From Albidovulum sp. bin36 (GTDB lineage: Bacteria > Pseudomonadota > Alphaproteobacteria > Rhodobacterales > Rhodobacteraceae): a stretch of DNA of 35,729 bases. Shown piece by piece: positions 17,751-27,115 of the stretch. Both the position numbers and the translations under genes were made by a program. How positions within the stretch are numbered: position 1 is the first letter of the stretch; each line of letters opens with the position of its first letter. The stretch is taken from positions 1-35,729 of the forward strand of contig MPMP01000050.1 in the NCBI GenBank assembly GCA_002238565.1, written 5' to 3'. The notes beneath the pieces were generated by a model. That model was not told where the DNA came from. It did not search any database and saw nothing but the letters and a program-made list of their open reading frames with translations.

Positions 17751-18830
17751 ATGTTAAATGACGACACGAGTTACGTGCCGACGCTTGCGGTGCGACCAAG
17801 TGAAATGAATGGTTTGGAATACCTTCCTTCAAAAACGAAAAGTCGTATGTTGCCATGCTTCCTTTTAGCTCCGTGGGCGAACTCCAAAACACTTGATCGT
17901 GCTCTAGAGCGAATCCATAGGGCATTTCCCAATCGAAAGTTTTTCTTGGACATCGATCTGGATTACAATTTTTCGAATCTAGAAATTGAGTCGCAAATTG
18001 AATTCGCCAAGCTCCAGGATTTGAGGAAATCCGGGCTACACTGGGTCGAATTCATTGAGTGCAGCGATTGGATCATTCCCTGCGTTCAGACACGAGGCCA
18101 AACCGAAAACGAAATACGGAATCAAATCGAGCGAATTCGGAAGCTGGGCCGAACTTTCTGCATGCGGATTGAACGGTCGCGCTTCCCGTCGAATTTAGAC
18201 GAGGTTGTTGCAGCATTTAAAGTCGGCGGCACGGCCGACTTCGCTATAATACTTGAAGGCGGTTGGGCACGCGACCCTTTAACACTTGAAGCATGGTTTA
18301 CGGGCGTCATCCAGGGGTCCCTTCGGGAATTTGGTCAAAATGTTCCGATTGTTGTTTCCAGCACTTCTATGCCAAAGAACTTTTCATCAATAGAAGGTGT
18401 CGAACTTTTTCCATACGGCAGCCGCGTACTCTTCGACAACATTTCAAGGCGCTGGGCCAACCTATTTCGGCTAGTCTACGGAGATTGGGGAAGTACTCGC
18501 CCTAGAGAACGGCCCAGTTTCGCGACATGTCCTCTGCCTCGAATTGACTACCCAATCGACGACGCTTTGTGCATCGCTCGAAGCAAGAAAAATGAATGGG
18601 ACTATAAGGACGCAGCGGTCGAAATCGTCAATTGCACGTGTCGATGGGATGGTAAGCTGGGCGTTTGGGGAGAAGAGATGATTCAAAAAACAGCGATAAA
18701 TTCGCATTTCGGAATAGATACCCCGCAAAAAAATGTTGCTTCGCGCGTCAACATACATTTGCATCTGCAAGCTTGGCATGGTGCTCCCGACATTCGCGGA
18801 ATGGACTTCGACGAGGATTGGGTGGACTAA
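17751..18830 (+). CDS. Beta_protein-family (T4 beta-like) protein
   Basis: A 359-residue protein resembling the Beta_protein family (Pfam PF14350, named for a phage T4 protein). Supporting features are the opening YVPTLAVRPSEMNGLEYL, a conserved RMLPCFLLAP, the FFLDIDLDY strand, and the DWGSTRPRERP motif in the C-terminal half. Family members look like TIM-barrel-type proteins of unknown biochemistry and often occur in accessory regions. The gene follows the peptidase by 27 bases with a weak ribosome-binding site. Composition is more AT-rich than the core genes nearby, consistent with transfer. Its function is unknown; a defence role is inferred from its company only. Confidence 0.65.
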   Translation: MLNDDTSYVPTLAVRPSEMNGLEYLPSKTKSRMLPCFLLAPWANSKTLDRALERIHRAFPNRKFFLDIDLDYNFSNLEIESQIEFAKLQDLRKSGLHWVEFIECSDWIIPCVQTRGQTENEIRNQIERIRKLGRTFCMRIERSRFPSNLDEVVAAFKVGGTADFAIILEGGWARDPLTLEAWFTGVIQGSLREFGQNVPIVVSSTSMPKNFSSIEGVELFPYGSRVLFDNISRRWANLFRLVYGDWGSTRPRERPSFATCPLPRIDYPIDDALCIARSKKNEWDYKDAAVEIVNCTCRWDGKLGVWGEEMIQKTAINSHFGIDTPQKNVASRVNIHLHLQAWHGAPDIRGMDFDEDWVD

Positions 18831-19119
18831 CAGAAGATTCGTTTGAAAGATTTAACAGCTTTTGGTCGTGGATAAGTTGGAACCCAAAAAAGTTAACAAT
18901 TGAACAGTTAAGTTTGAAATCGAACTATTTCAGCTTGAAGCATGGGCAATCCGGGCATTTTTCGTCCGGGCGCAATGGAGTGAATGTACTGCATTCCCTT
19001 TGCAAAAGCGGAAAGAAGTATGCCGGGAAGAATTCAAGCGTAGTTGTTCGCAACTCATTCCGGCGAAGCCGCGCTGCGCGGCAAAGGCCGCGAGCGGCCG
19101 CCTTAAGAAATCACGGCGA

Positions 19120-19562
19120 ACATGTATCCAGATGCGCGCGGCGCGGAGGCAGCGGAAGGTCGAAAACCTAGCGGACGGCGTAGGACACCGACCGCTCCCT
19201 CTCCAGACCGCCGCCGCACAGCCCGCAGCGGCTCGGATAGTCGCTCTCGACCCTGTCCGGGTCGTCCTGCGCCGTAGCGTCTTGTCGACCCGGCCGGGCT
19301 GCCTGCCCGGCTTGCGCTTCGCGGCCCCGACGCGGGAGGGCTTCGAACCGCTCATGCCCGCGTTCGGCTTGCTGCTGTTCGTGCTGTTGAGACCCAGCCT
19401 GCACTCGAGGTCGCCAATGCGCTCCATAAGAACTTTGACAGTCCCGGCATGCTCAGCGCACAGTGCCTCGATCGCCGCATCGCGCTCGGCGATCGCCGCT
19501 TCAAGGTCGGCCACGCGCCTTGCCGGCGCCAAGCCGTGCTTTCGAATCGTGAGTCTTTTCAT
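19120..19562 (-). pseudogene. IS66-family transposase remnant
   Basis: The N-terminal third of an IS66 transposase in decay. Frame one (from the ATG at 19562) gives a helix with VADLEAAIAERDAAIEAL, then LGLNSTNSSKPNAGMSG and KRKPGRQPG, the classic IS66 leader. The reading then shifts frame: the zinc-knuckle segment DYPSRCGLCGGGL is only readable one frame over. An in-frame TAG then replaces the expected Gln before VFDLP near 19160. Downstream of that the sequence is unrecognisable, and the DDE catalytic domain is missing. It is an old inactive fragment downstream of the Beta_protein cassette. Confidence 0.75.
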
Positions 19563-20024
19563 TCCTGCATATAAATTGAACTGCTCGCATTCGCGGCTTA
19601 AGCCGTCTCGCGAGCATCCTCTCGCCGCAAGCGAACCGCCGTGCCAAGGCGAATTTAGAACGTGACTAGTTACCGAAAAACAAGCATAAGAACGCGGCCG
19701 CCAACTGTTGGCGTCTTTCCTTGGACATCAATTGGAGATTGCCGGAAATCACTGTCATTTCGCAGGCTTACAATGATCGCTGATGCTGCCGGCAAGTTGT
19801 TCAAAGTTATCGTCGAATTCGCGCGCTCCAACTCCGCAACATTGACCTAGCCCGGATACCGGAATTGCAATTCTTGGGAATCAGTGGTCTTCTTTTACAG
19901 GTGTCCGGATGCAATAAGGTCCGGTGAGCGAGTGTGCCATGTATCCACAGATGCCAGCCGCGATCACGCAATGCCACTGCATGCGACGAAGACAATTGGA
20001 TAGGCCAACTGACGACTGGGTGAA
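19563..20024. other. Gap upstream of the LysR gene
   Basis: About 460 bases with no gene I can support. The left part borders the IS66 remnant and may contain its decayed end. No inverted-repeat terminus could be matched. One 62-codon plus frame (19662-19850) has no recognisable feature. The leader of the LysR gene is in the rightmost part without a clear promoter. Confidence 0.4.
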
Positions 20025-20924
20025 ATGATGAAGATTTCAGGATCGGATTTGCGCGCCCTCAGGGTCTTCGATGCGGTGGTCAGGCATGGCGGATTCATCG
20101 CCGCGCAATCGGAGCTCAATATCAGCCAGCCCACGATTTCCAATCACATGACCGCACTCGAACAGCGTCTGGGCGTTGCACTTTGCCAACGCGGCCGCCA
20201 AGGGTTCCGACTCACCGAGAAGGGCGAAATGGTATATGCCGCCACACGGCGCCTGCTGACGGCCCACGACGATTTCGCGGACGAAATTGGTACATTGCGC
20301 GGCCGCCTTGCGGGCAAGTTGAAGATCGGCCTGGTCGACTGCATTGTCACCGATTCGAATTCCCGCCTGCAGAAAGTGATAGACCTCTTCCAGGCGCAGC
20401 CAAATGACGTCACCCTGCAAATGCATCAGGAGTTTCCCCAGGTCTTGCAGAGGATGGTATTGGAAGGTGAGTTGCATCTCGCGGTCGGCAGTTTTCCAGT
20501 CAAGATTCAGGGACTCGACTATACTCCGCTCTACAGGGAGGCCCACGGCCTGTTTTGCGGCCGCGGCCATTGCCTCTATGATGTCCCCGAGGACAAGATC
20601 GACGTCAAGAAGCTACAGGACCAACCGATCGTCAGCCGCGGGTACTGGCGCAACGATTATCGAAGGAGCCTCGGTTTCAACAGGGTTGCCGCAGTCGTCT
20701 ACCAAATAGAACCACAATTGATCTCGATAATGAGCGGCCGCTACATCGGGTTCCTGCCGTTGCATTACGCCGAAAAGTGGGTCGCCGACGGCGAACTGCG
20801 GCGGTTGGGCGCCGATGACATCATGTACGACTGCATATTCGACCTGCTCCGGAAGAAGGGACACCGGCCCACGCAAGTCGTGGAAGCCTTTGTCCAGAAC
20901 CTGAAGACTGCCTATGGCATTTGA
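20025..20924 (+). CDS. LysR-type transcriptional regulator
   Basis: A 299-residue LTTR. The winged helix-turn-helix is at about 8-67: LRALRVFDAVVRHGGFIAAQ, LNISQPTISNHMTALEQRLG and LCQRGRQGFRLTEKG. The effector domain follows from about 95 (KLKIGLVDCIV...). LTTRs bind small ligands and usually control an adjacent operon. It lies about 500 bases upstream of, and in the same direction as, the ABC transporter/amidase operon, so it is the likely regulator. Two Met codons start the frame at 20025; either could initiate. The ligand is unknown but could be the transported compound. Confidence 0.9.
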   Translation: MMKISGSDLRALRVFDAVVRHGGFIAAQSELNISQPTISNHMTALEQRLGVALCQRGRQGFRLTEKGEMVYAATRRLLTAHDDFADEIGTLRGRLAGKLKIGLVDCIVTDSNSRLQKVIDLFQAQPNDVTLQMHQEFPQVLQRMVLEGELHLAVGSFPVKIQGLDYTPLYREAHGLFCGRGHCLYDVPEDKIDVKKLQDQPIVSRGYWRNDYRRSLGFNRVAAVVYQIEPQLISIMSGRYIGFLPLHYAEKWVADGELRRLGADDIMYDCIFDLLRKKGHRPTQVVEAFVQNLKTAYGI

Positions 20925-21264
20925 TCGTGCACGACCACGCGGGAGTCCTTGTGCGGTTCGACCGAATTCCGCTCCGCCTGTCTCCCCGCGACAGCCATGC
21001 TACCTCGATTCGGACGGTCTTAAGCTGATTGAACAGCATTGCCGGGCTGCAGCCATGTTGTACCGGCAGCCTGCGCCCGGACGCTTGCCGAACCCCGTTT
21101 CTTCGCCGATCAGGTGCTGGCAAATCCAGCATTTCGCGCTTCTCCCGTCGCGGCTGACTTGAAACGTCCAACCTCCTCGGACGCTATCACATGCATTTAT
21201 TTCCCATGTTGCGAATCATGGTTCACATTTGCTTTTCTCAAAACAAGTTTTTCAACGCCGCTAT
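20925..21264. other. LysR-to-transporter intergenic region
   Basis: About 340 bases before the operon promoter. An 82-codon plus frame from 20914 overlaps the LysR end and has no recognisable motif. AT-rich stretches from about 21200 onward would be a reasonable place for the LysR operator, but I could not define a T-N11-A box with confidence. Confidence 0.35.
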
Positions 21265-21292
21265 TTGAAACAACCCTCGTCCGCCCTATACT
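21265..21292 (+). promoter_or_regulatory. Sigma70-type promoter of the ABC transporter operon
   Basis: TTGAAA and TATACT are separated by 16 bases. The predicted transcript would have a leader of about 120 bases before the solute-binding protein ATG at 21419. The long leader leaves room for regulation. The AT-rich sequence directly upstream could hold the LysR site. Confidence 0.5.
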
Positions 21293-21418
21293 CATCCTCG
21301 GCAAAACACGGATGCACAACTCGTCGGAAGGATTGAGACGGATCTCCAGTGTCGCTCCGTGCACCAATTTGTCAGCGCCGATATGCGGGTGATGCACTTC
21401 CTGCAGGAAAGAAGAGAC

Positions 21419-22522
21419 ATGTCAAACAATGCCAAGATACGAAAACAACTAACCAGACGGAGCATGCTCAGGGCATCCGCCGCAACCCTCGGAACAGCAG
21501 CTCTGTCCGCACCATCCATCGGCCGGGCGGCATCGTCCGATCCGCTCAGGGTCGGCACCTATGGCGGCTACTTCCAGGATTCCTTCGATACGCACATTTA
21601 CCCGGATTTCACGAGCGATACCGGGATCGCGATCGAATCCATCGGTGAGCCAACAGGCGAAGCGTGGCTCGTGCAACTCGAGACCGCAGCCAGAGCCGGC
21701 AAGGCGCCTGCCGATGTATCGATGATGGCCCAGGTCCCGCGCCTGAAAGGTCAGAACAGCAGGCTTTGGGCGCCACTCGACGAAACTGCCATCCCGAATA
21801 CGAAGAACCTGCCCGATCATTTCGTGCATCGTTACGACGATGGATCCGTCAGCGGAATCGGCGCAGTGTCCTGGTACATCACGCTTGTGACAAACACGGA
21901 CCACTATCCGGATGCGCCTGTCAGCTGGAAGGCCCTTTGGGATCCCGCCAATGCGGACAGCATCGGTCTGCTCGCTCTTGTCACTAACTCCTTCCTTCTC
22001 GAGATCACCGCCGCAACATGGTTTGACGGCACCTCGATACTCGACACTGAGGAAGGGATACTGCAGGTCATCGACAAGCTTTCGGAAGTCAGGCCGAATG
22101 TCCGACTCTGGTACCGCGATGAAGGCCAGTTCCAGCAGGCGCTGGAGACTGGCGAGATACCGATGGGCCAGTACTATCATGACGTGACAGGCTTGGCGGC
22201 ATCGGACGGCAAACCGGTTCGGTCGACATTCCCGGTGGAAGGCGGTGTGCTCGATTCGGGTTCCTGGAGTGTTTCAAAGGCATCGGATCGTGTCGACGAG
22301 GCGCAGGTTTTCATCGACTACATGTGCCATCCAGCCATCCAGTCCAAACTTTCGAGGTTTGTCGGCACAGCCCCGACAATCCGGAGGGAATTGACAGACC
22401 TGACCGACGAAGAGTTCGGAGCCGTTGCAAGCCACATACCGCCGATTCTCCCCCGCTACGACATTTACAATGCCCGCGGAGACTGGCTCAATCAGAAGTG
22501 GTCTGAGCTGATTGTCGGTTGA
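21419..22522 (+). CDS. ABC transporter periplasmic solute-binding protein, Tat-exported (PotD/PotF-like)
   Basis: A 367-residue extracellular solute-binding protein of the spermidine/putrescine-type cluster. The N-terminus is a twin-arginine signal: RRSMLRAS at 13-20, then an Ala-rich h-region ending near GRAASSDP, so it is exported folded to the periplasm. The mature start DPLRVGTYGGYFQDSF and later SVSGIGAVSWYITLVTNT are typical of family 1 binding proteins. I start at 21419, where the signal begins, though 20 more codons are open upstream. The remaining transport genes follow at once, so it is the specificity component of one importer. The ligand is unknown; polyamine-like compounds or related small organics are plausible. 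Confidence 0.85.
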   Translation: MSNNAKIRKQLTRRSMLRASAATLGTAALSAPSIGRAASSDPLRVGTYGGYFQDSFDTHIYPDFTSDTGIAIESIGEPTGEAWLVQLETAARAGKAPADVSMMAQVPRLKGQNSRLWAPLDETAIPNTKNLPDHFVHRYDDGSVSGIGAVSWYITLVTNTDHYPDAPVSWKALWDPANADSIGLLALVTNSFLLEITAATWFDGTSILDTEEGILQVIDKLSEVRPNVRLWYRDEGQFQQALETGEIPMGQYYHDVTGLAASDGKPVRSTFPVEGGVLDSGSWSVSKASDRVDEAQVFIDYMCHPAIQSKLSRFVGTAPTIRRELTDLTDEEFGAVASHIPPILPRYDIYNARGDWLNQKWSELIVG

Positions 22523-22582
22523 CGACCGTGTCCTGGCGAGCCGGGACGGCATCTAGCGGGTAGCGGTTCGGAAGAATCGATC

Positions 22583-23635
22583 TTGTCGGCTCTCGCAATC
22601 CGAAGTCTGTCAAAGGCGTTCGGGAGTCTTGTGGCTGTCGACGACGTCAACCTGGAAATCCCGGCAGGCAAGCTGGTTTGTCTCCTCGGGCCGTCCGGGT
22701 GCGGCAAGACGACGCTCCTCCGTCTCATAGCGGGACTTGAGCAGGCGACAACCGGGCAGATAATCGTCGGCGGGAAGGATCAGGCGGGACTTCCCGCGCA
22801 CCGGCGTGACCTCGGCATGGTGTTCCAGTCACTCGCACTGTTCCCGCACCTGAATGTGGCGAAGAACATCGCCTATCCGCTGCAGATCAGGGGGGTCGAC
22901 CATGCGGCCTGTGCCTCCCGAGTCGATGAACTCCTTCAACTTGTCCGGATGCCGGATGCCGGAGACCGTCGCATCCATCAATTGTCGGGTGGGCAGCGTC
23001 AGCGCGTGGCCATCGCACGGGCACTTGCGATCAATCCTGCTCTCTTCCTCCTGGACGAGCCGCTGTCGGCGCTGGACGCGAAACTGCGCGAACACATGCA
23101 GGTCGAACTCCGCCTTCTCCAGAAGACGCTCGGGATCACGACGATCGTGGTGACCCATGACCAACGCGAGGCAATGACCATGGCAGACCTCGTCGTGGTC
23201 ATGGACAGGGGGCGCGTGCTCCAGGCAGCCCCGCCGATCGAGATTTACCGCAGTCCCGCGAATTCCTTCGTGGCCGGTTTCATCGGAACGAGCAACCTTG
23301 TCCGATGCCGCCGGACGGGTGTCGATGAGATTGAGGTTCTCGGCCGGAACTACCCGGCTCCACCGAACAGCACCCGCTCAACCGCCGGGGGGCGCGATGC
23401 GGTACTTTCCGTTCGGCCGGAAGACGTGGCTCTCCACACGGACCCGAGCGACGGCGAACTTCAAGGCGTGGTCGAATTCATTCGCGACCTCGGGTCCAGC
23501 GTCGAGTTCCATGTTTCCGCGGGCGGGATCACGCTGCTTTCGGTTGCACCGCCGAGGGGTCGTCCGAATGTCTCGATCGGGCAGGACGTCGGGATCACCC
23601 TGCACATCGCCCGGGCCGCTTTGACGGACCCGTGA
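22583..23635 (+). CDS. ABC transporter ATP-binding protein (PotA-like)
   Basis: A 350-residue nucleotide-binding subunit. Walker A GPSGCGKT is at 36-43, the Q-loop at MVFQSLALFPHL (79-90), the signature LSGGQRQR at 134-141 and Walker B LFLLDEPLSALD at 154-165, followed by VTHDQREAMTMAD. A C-terminal TOBE-type domain follows from about 280. The start is TTG with GGAAG 8 bases upstream; no ATG/GTG alternative preserves the domain. Its stop overlaps the first permease's GTG start. It powers import by the adjacent permeases. Confidence 0.93.
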   Translation: MSALAIRSLSKAFGSLVAVDDVNLEIPAGKLVCLLGPSGCGKTTLLRLIAGLEQATTGQIIVGGKDQAGLPAHRRDLGMVFQSLALFPHLNVAKNIAYPLQIRGVDHAACASRVDELLQLVRMPDAGDRRIHQLSGGQRQRVAIARALAINPALFLLDEPLSALDAKLREHMQVELRLLQKTLGITTIVVTHDQREAMTMADLVVVMDRGRVLQAAPPIEIYRSPANSFVAGFIGTSNLVRCRRTGVDEIEVLGRNYPAPPNSTRSTAGGRDAVLSVRPEDVALHTDPSDGELQGVVEFIRDLGSSVEFHVSAGGITLLSVAPPRGRPNVSIGQDVGITLHIARAALTDP

Positions 23636-24486
23636 CCCGCAGGCGGAGCGACAATTCGTGGCACCTCGTATTGCTGCCCGCGGCGACGTTGACCGTATTT
23701 TTCGTCATCCCCTTCACCATCATGCTTGCCGTCAGTTTTTTCCAGAGGATCGAAGGAGGCTTTTTCGAACCCGCATTCGTATTGTCGAACTACGTCCGAT
23801 TTTTGACACCCTTCTTCGGCAAGATTCTGGCGACGTCGGTTGGCCTGTCCGCCACGGCCGCGACCATCGTCGTGGCGGTCGCATTCCCGTTCGCATATGT
23901 GCTGAGCCGCATGCCCCGCAGGCGGCAGACAACGATCCTTGTCTTTATCCTGTCCGTACTTTCTCTCTCGGAAGTCATCGTCGGATTCGCCTGGTCCACA
24001 CTCCTGTCTCGGACTGCCGGTATCGGAAATCTATTCCACTGGGTCGGTATTGCGGAGTCGCCTCGGGCTTACACACCGGGCCTGGCGTCGCTCCTTCTCG
24101 GCCTCGCATATCTCGCCTTTCCCTATGCGGTCCTGGTCATCTACCCCGCCGTGTCCCGGCTCGACCCGGAACTGCCCGAGGCCGCCCGCACGTCCGGCGC
24201 TTCGCCTCTCCGGGCATTCACGAGCGTGACGCTGCCGATCATGCGGCGGACGATCGCCGGCGCCCTGATCCTCGTGTTCGTGTTCACGCTGGGCGCTTAC
24301 TTGCTGCCGCAGGTTCTCGGGCGACCGCGGCACTGGACCCTGCCCGTGCACATCACGGACCAGGCCATCTTCCAGTCAAACATTCCGTTCGCCGCGGCCA
24401 TGGCAATGTTCTTGCTGCTCGTTTCTCTCGCGCTCGTTGGCCTGGTACTGGTCGTCGACAGCAGGAGAAGGGGAGACCAGTCGTGA
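23632..24486 (+). CDS. ABC transporter permease 1 (PotB-like)
   Basis: A 284-residue inner-membrane permease with about six helices. The EAA loop that docks on the ATPase reads ELPEAARTSGASPLRAFTSV. The first helix begins HLVLLPAATLTVFFVIPFTI. The start GTG overlaps the ATPase stop (GTGA), showing translational coupling. It pairs with the permease that follows to form the heterodimeric pore typical of the spermidine/putrescine family. Confidence 0.92.
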   Translation: MTRRRSDNSWHLVLLPAATLTVFFVIPFTIMLAVSFFQRIEGGFFEPAFVLSNYVRFLTPFFGKILATSVGLSATAATIVVAVAFPFAYVLSRMPRRRQTTILVFILSVLSLSEVIVGFAWSTLLSRTAGIGNLFHWVGIAESPRAYTPGLASLLLGLAYLAFPYAVLVIYPAVSRLDPELPEAARTSGASPLRAFTSVTLPIMRRTIAGALILVFVFTLGAYLLPQVLGRPRHWTLPVHITDQAIFQSNIPFAAAMAMFLLLVSLALVGLVLVVDSRRRGDQS

Positions 24487-25283
24487 TCGTCTGGTTGCAG
24501 AGAGGGTTCGTCGGCGCGGTTCTCGTGTTCCTGGCCTCGCCGCTCCTCGTGGTTGTCGGCGTTTCCGTCAACCGGCCGAAGCGCCTGCTGTTCCCGCCGG
24601 AGGGCTTTTCCCTTCAGTGGTATGGCGAAATCTTCACGCATGACGGGTGGACGAACGCCTTGTTGAATTCGGCAGCCATCGCCGTCGTCGCCGGGACGCT
24701 GGCCGTCGCAATCGCATTGCCGCTTGCGCTCTACATCCGACAGCGCGGCGGCTTTCTCGGCAGAGCGCTGTTTGCCCTGGGCATTGCCCCCTTCATGCTG
24801 CCGCCGGTCGTCTCGGCGCTCGGTTTCATGGTGTTCTGGATTGCGGCCGGCTTCCACGGCCATATCCTTGCGACAATGGTCTCCCATGCAGTTTTCCTGG
24901 TCGCGCTTCCCCTGGTCACGATTTCGCTCGGCCTTGAAACCATCGATCGCACCCTGGTCGAAGCGGCGCGGACCATGGGAGCGGACAGCCGCACCGTTTT
25001 TCGGACCATCACGTTCCCGCTCGTGCGGCCCTATGTCATTTCCGGTTTCGCCTTCGCGATCGTGCTCAGCCTCAACGAATACATCATCGCGTACATGGTG
25101 GCCGGGTTCACTGCCGAAACCCTGCCGATCAAGATCTTCAATTCCCTTCGCTATGGGTACACGCCGGTCATGGCCTCTGTCGCGGTCTTGTTCGTCATGA
25201 CCGCAGTCGCAGTGTTCGGCGCGGTGGCGTGGTTCGGTAATCTTCCGCGGCTCCTCGGCGCCTACAGGAGCGAAGGCCGATGA
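24483..25283 (+). CDS. ABC transporter permease 2 (PotC-like)
   Basis: A 266-residue permease with about six hydrophobic helices and its own EAA loop (LVEAARTMGADSRTVFRTIT). Residues such as SLNEYIIAYMVAGF near the end are typical of PotC-like subunits. The true start is the GTG at 24483, overlapping the previous stop as GTGA. The same frame happens to be open back to 23658, but that upstream part is only the antiphase shadow of permease 1. Its stop overlaps the next start in ATGA. Confidence 0.92.
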   Translation: MIVWLQRGFVGAVLVFLASPLLVVVGVSVNRPKRLLFPPEGFSLQWYGEIFTHDGWTNALLNSAAIAVVAGTLAVAIALPLALYIRQRGGFLGRALFALGIAPFMLPPVVSALGFMVFWIAAGFHGHILATMVSHAVFLVALPLVTISLGLETIDRTLVEAARTMGADSRTVFRTITFPLVRPYVISGFAFAIVLSLNEYIIAYMVAGFTAETLPIKIFNSLRYGYTPVMASVAVLFVMTAVAVFGAVAWFGNLPRLLGAYRSEGR

Positions 25284-26080
25284 CCGTCGCAGGTCCCGCC
25301 CTCACAATAGGAATCTGGCAAGACTCCGGGACGCCCGGAGATGTAGCCGCGAACCTTGCCGCGATCTCGCGCGCCGCCGCGGTCTCGGCGCAAGGAGGCA
25401 TTGAACTGCTTGTATTTCCGGAGTGCTTTCTAACCGGGTATTTGAACCCGGACCGCGCAGGTGAAATCGCCCTGCAGGCCGGCAAGGATTCGATCGTCTG
25501 CCTACAGGGCATCGCCAGCAAATACAGTATCGCGCTATTGGTCGGATTATACGAATACCGGACGGGCGAAATCTACAACGCGGCAATGTTGATCGGCGCT
25601 GACGGCAGGATTCTGGCAACCTACCGGAAACGCATCCTCTACGGCGCGTGGGAGCGGTCTGTGTTCACGCCAGGCAAGGACTCCGTTCTGATCGAATACA
25701 TGGGCATCACGATTGCAATCCTGATCTGCTTCGATTTGGAGTTTCCCGAACTCGCGCGGGAATGCGCGAAGAAGGGCGCCGACCTGATCGCGGTTCCGAC
25801 CGCGTTGATGGCGCCTCATGAACGCGTGGCTTGCCACATCGTTCCGGCGCGCGCCATCGAGAACCAGGTCTACATCGCATATGCCAACCGGACCGGACGG
25901 GAACAGGACGCAGTTTTCGTGGGCCGTAGTTCGATATGGGACCCGTGCGGCCGCCAACTGGCACATGGTTCAGACGGTGGCCCGGAGTTGCTCTCGGCGC
26001 GTGTAATCAAATCAAGACTCACGGCCGCCAGGGCGGACATGTGCTATCTCGACGAAGTCAAGTTGCTTTGCCCGGGTTGA
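25280..26080 (+). CDS. Carbon-nitrogen hydrolase (nitrilase superfamily amidase)
   Basis: A 266-residue nitrilase-superfamily enzyme. The catalytic triad is visible: Glu48 in VFPECFLTGY, Lys117 in TYRKRILYGAWE and Cys150 in LICFDLEFPE. Such enzymes hydrolyse amides or carbamoyl groups; N-carbamoylputrescine amidase is one relative, but the substrate here is unproven. Its ATG overlaps the permease 2 stop (ATGA), so it belongs to the transporter operon and probably processes the imported compound or a product of it. No signal peptide is present, so it is cytosolic. Confidence 0.9.
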   Translation: MTVAGPALTIGIWQDSGTPGDVAANLAAISRAAAVSAQGGIELLVFPECFLTGYLNPDRAGEIALQAGKDSIVCLQGIASKYSIALLVGLYEYRTGEIYNAAMLIGADGRILATYRKRILYGAWERSVFTPGKDSVLIEYMGITIAILICFDLEFPELARECAKKGADLIAVPTALMAPHERVACHIVPARAIENQVYIAYANRTGREQDAVFVGRSSIWDPCGRQLAHGSDGGPELLSARVIKSRLTAARADMCYLDEVKLLCPG

Positions 26081-27115
26081 CAGCTTTCCGTTTTCCGAAC
26101 ATCTCTACATTTCCATCGTCATTGAGTGAATCCAATTTGTTGCGAGGAAGGGGCGTTCTATACTGTGGGCGTCAAGGTTAAGGAGTTCATTAGTTCATTT
26201 GAAGGCGTTGTCCCGAAGGGGATCACGTGCAGATTCTGTAGAATTGTTCGGGGCTCGCAGCAAGTTTGAGGCGCTTTCGAATGATCGTTCGCGGAAACGG
26301 CGACCAGGGCCCATAATGGCCTCTCTCGTGCTTGTCGTGGGTTTTTCCCGTGCAAAAGCGCTCGACGGAACTACCGTGGCATCGGTCCTGCTCAACCCAT
26401 AGGATCTTTGTTGGGTTTAAGCCCATGTTGGGGAACCTGGATCTCACGGGAGCTGAAATTGGTGGTGAACTTCGGACTCCATGTATTGGTCTGGCATGGG
26501 CAGCCTCTCCATGTTCCACTGCCAGTCTTCATAAGGGAGCAATTACCTGATTGTTTGGCTGAGTTTCCATCTGCAATAGTAATTCCAGTTTTGATGCCTT
26601 TCCTCCTCGTCTTCGCCGAACTTCCGCAATGCCAGCCAGAACTCCCTGCAATCGATTTTCATCGGGGATGCCCTCCTGTGCCAGACTGGAAGATCAGGTG
26701 CGCCAGCAAGGGTTTCCCTAGCAGCAAAACCGGTCGGCTTCTACTGCAACGCCCGGGCAACACCGCACCCTTCCGCGCGGCACGGGTTGGAGCCCGGATG
26801 GGTGGTTCCGGAAAGTCCAGCAGGTTGGCGTCATGCGGCGGCCGCGATAATCCCTGCAACAGTGAGCACTTCCCATGCGCGTAAGGTATAGTTTATGACA
26901 GTGTCCGGCATAAAGGCAGTGAATTTGCAGCCGTTGACCTAAAGCAGCGCAGTTGAGCGAAATGATGTCCAAATTCCAGTGCAACCAGTAGATGCAAAGC
27001 ATAGTCCTGACAAACGACGATCCCCGGGAGTTTACGGCTCGCTACTTCTTCTGTATCGCGTGGTGTCAGGCACTCAAAGGAACGAGACTATATCCGGCAA
27101 GCTGAGGATAGATCT
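26081..27115. other. Gene-poor kilobase between the transport operon and the defence island
   Basis: Over 1 kb with no recognised gene. A 39-residue minus frame (26662 down to 26543), opening MKIDCREFWLALRKFG with many acidic and aromatic residues, looks more protein-like than chance and may be a remnant. A minus frame at 26223-26519 and a plus frame at 26408-26884 carry no motif. The leader of the endonuclease gene is at the right end. I read the stretch as decayed sequence at an island junction. Confidence 0.4.

Noticed and set aside
23658-24482. Upstream extension of permease 2 to 541 residues
   Set aside because: The added part overlaps permease 1 in another frame and is Arg/Pro-rich without helices. 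The GTG at 24483 overlapping the previous stop gives a normal permease.
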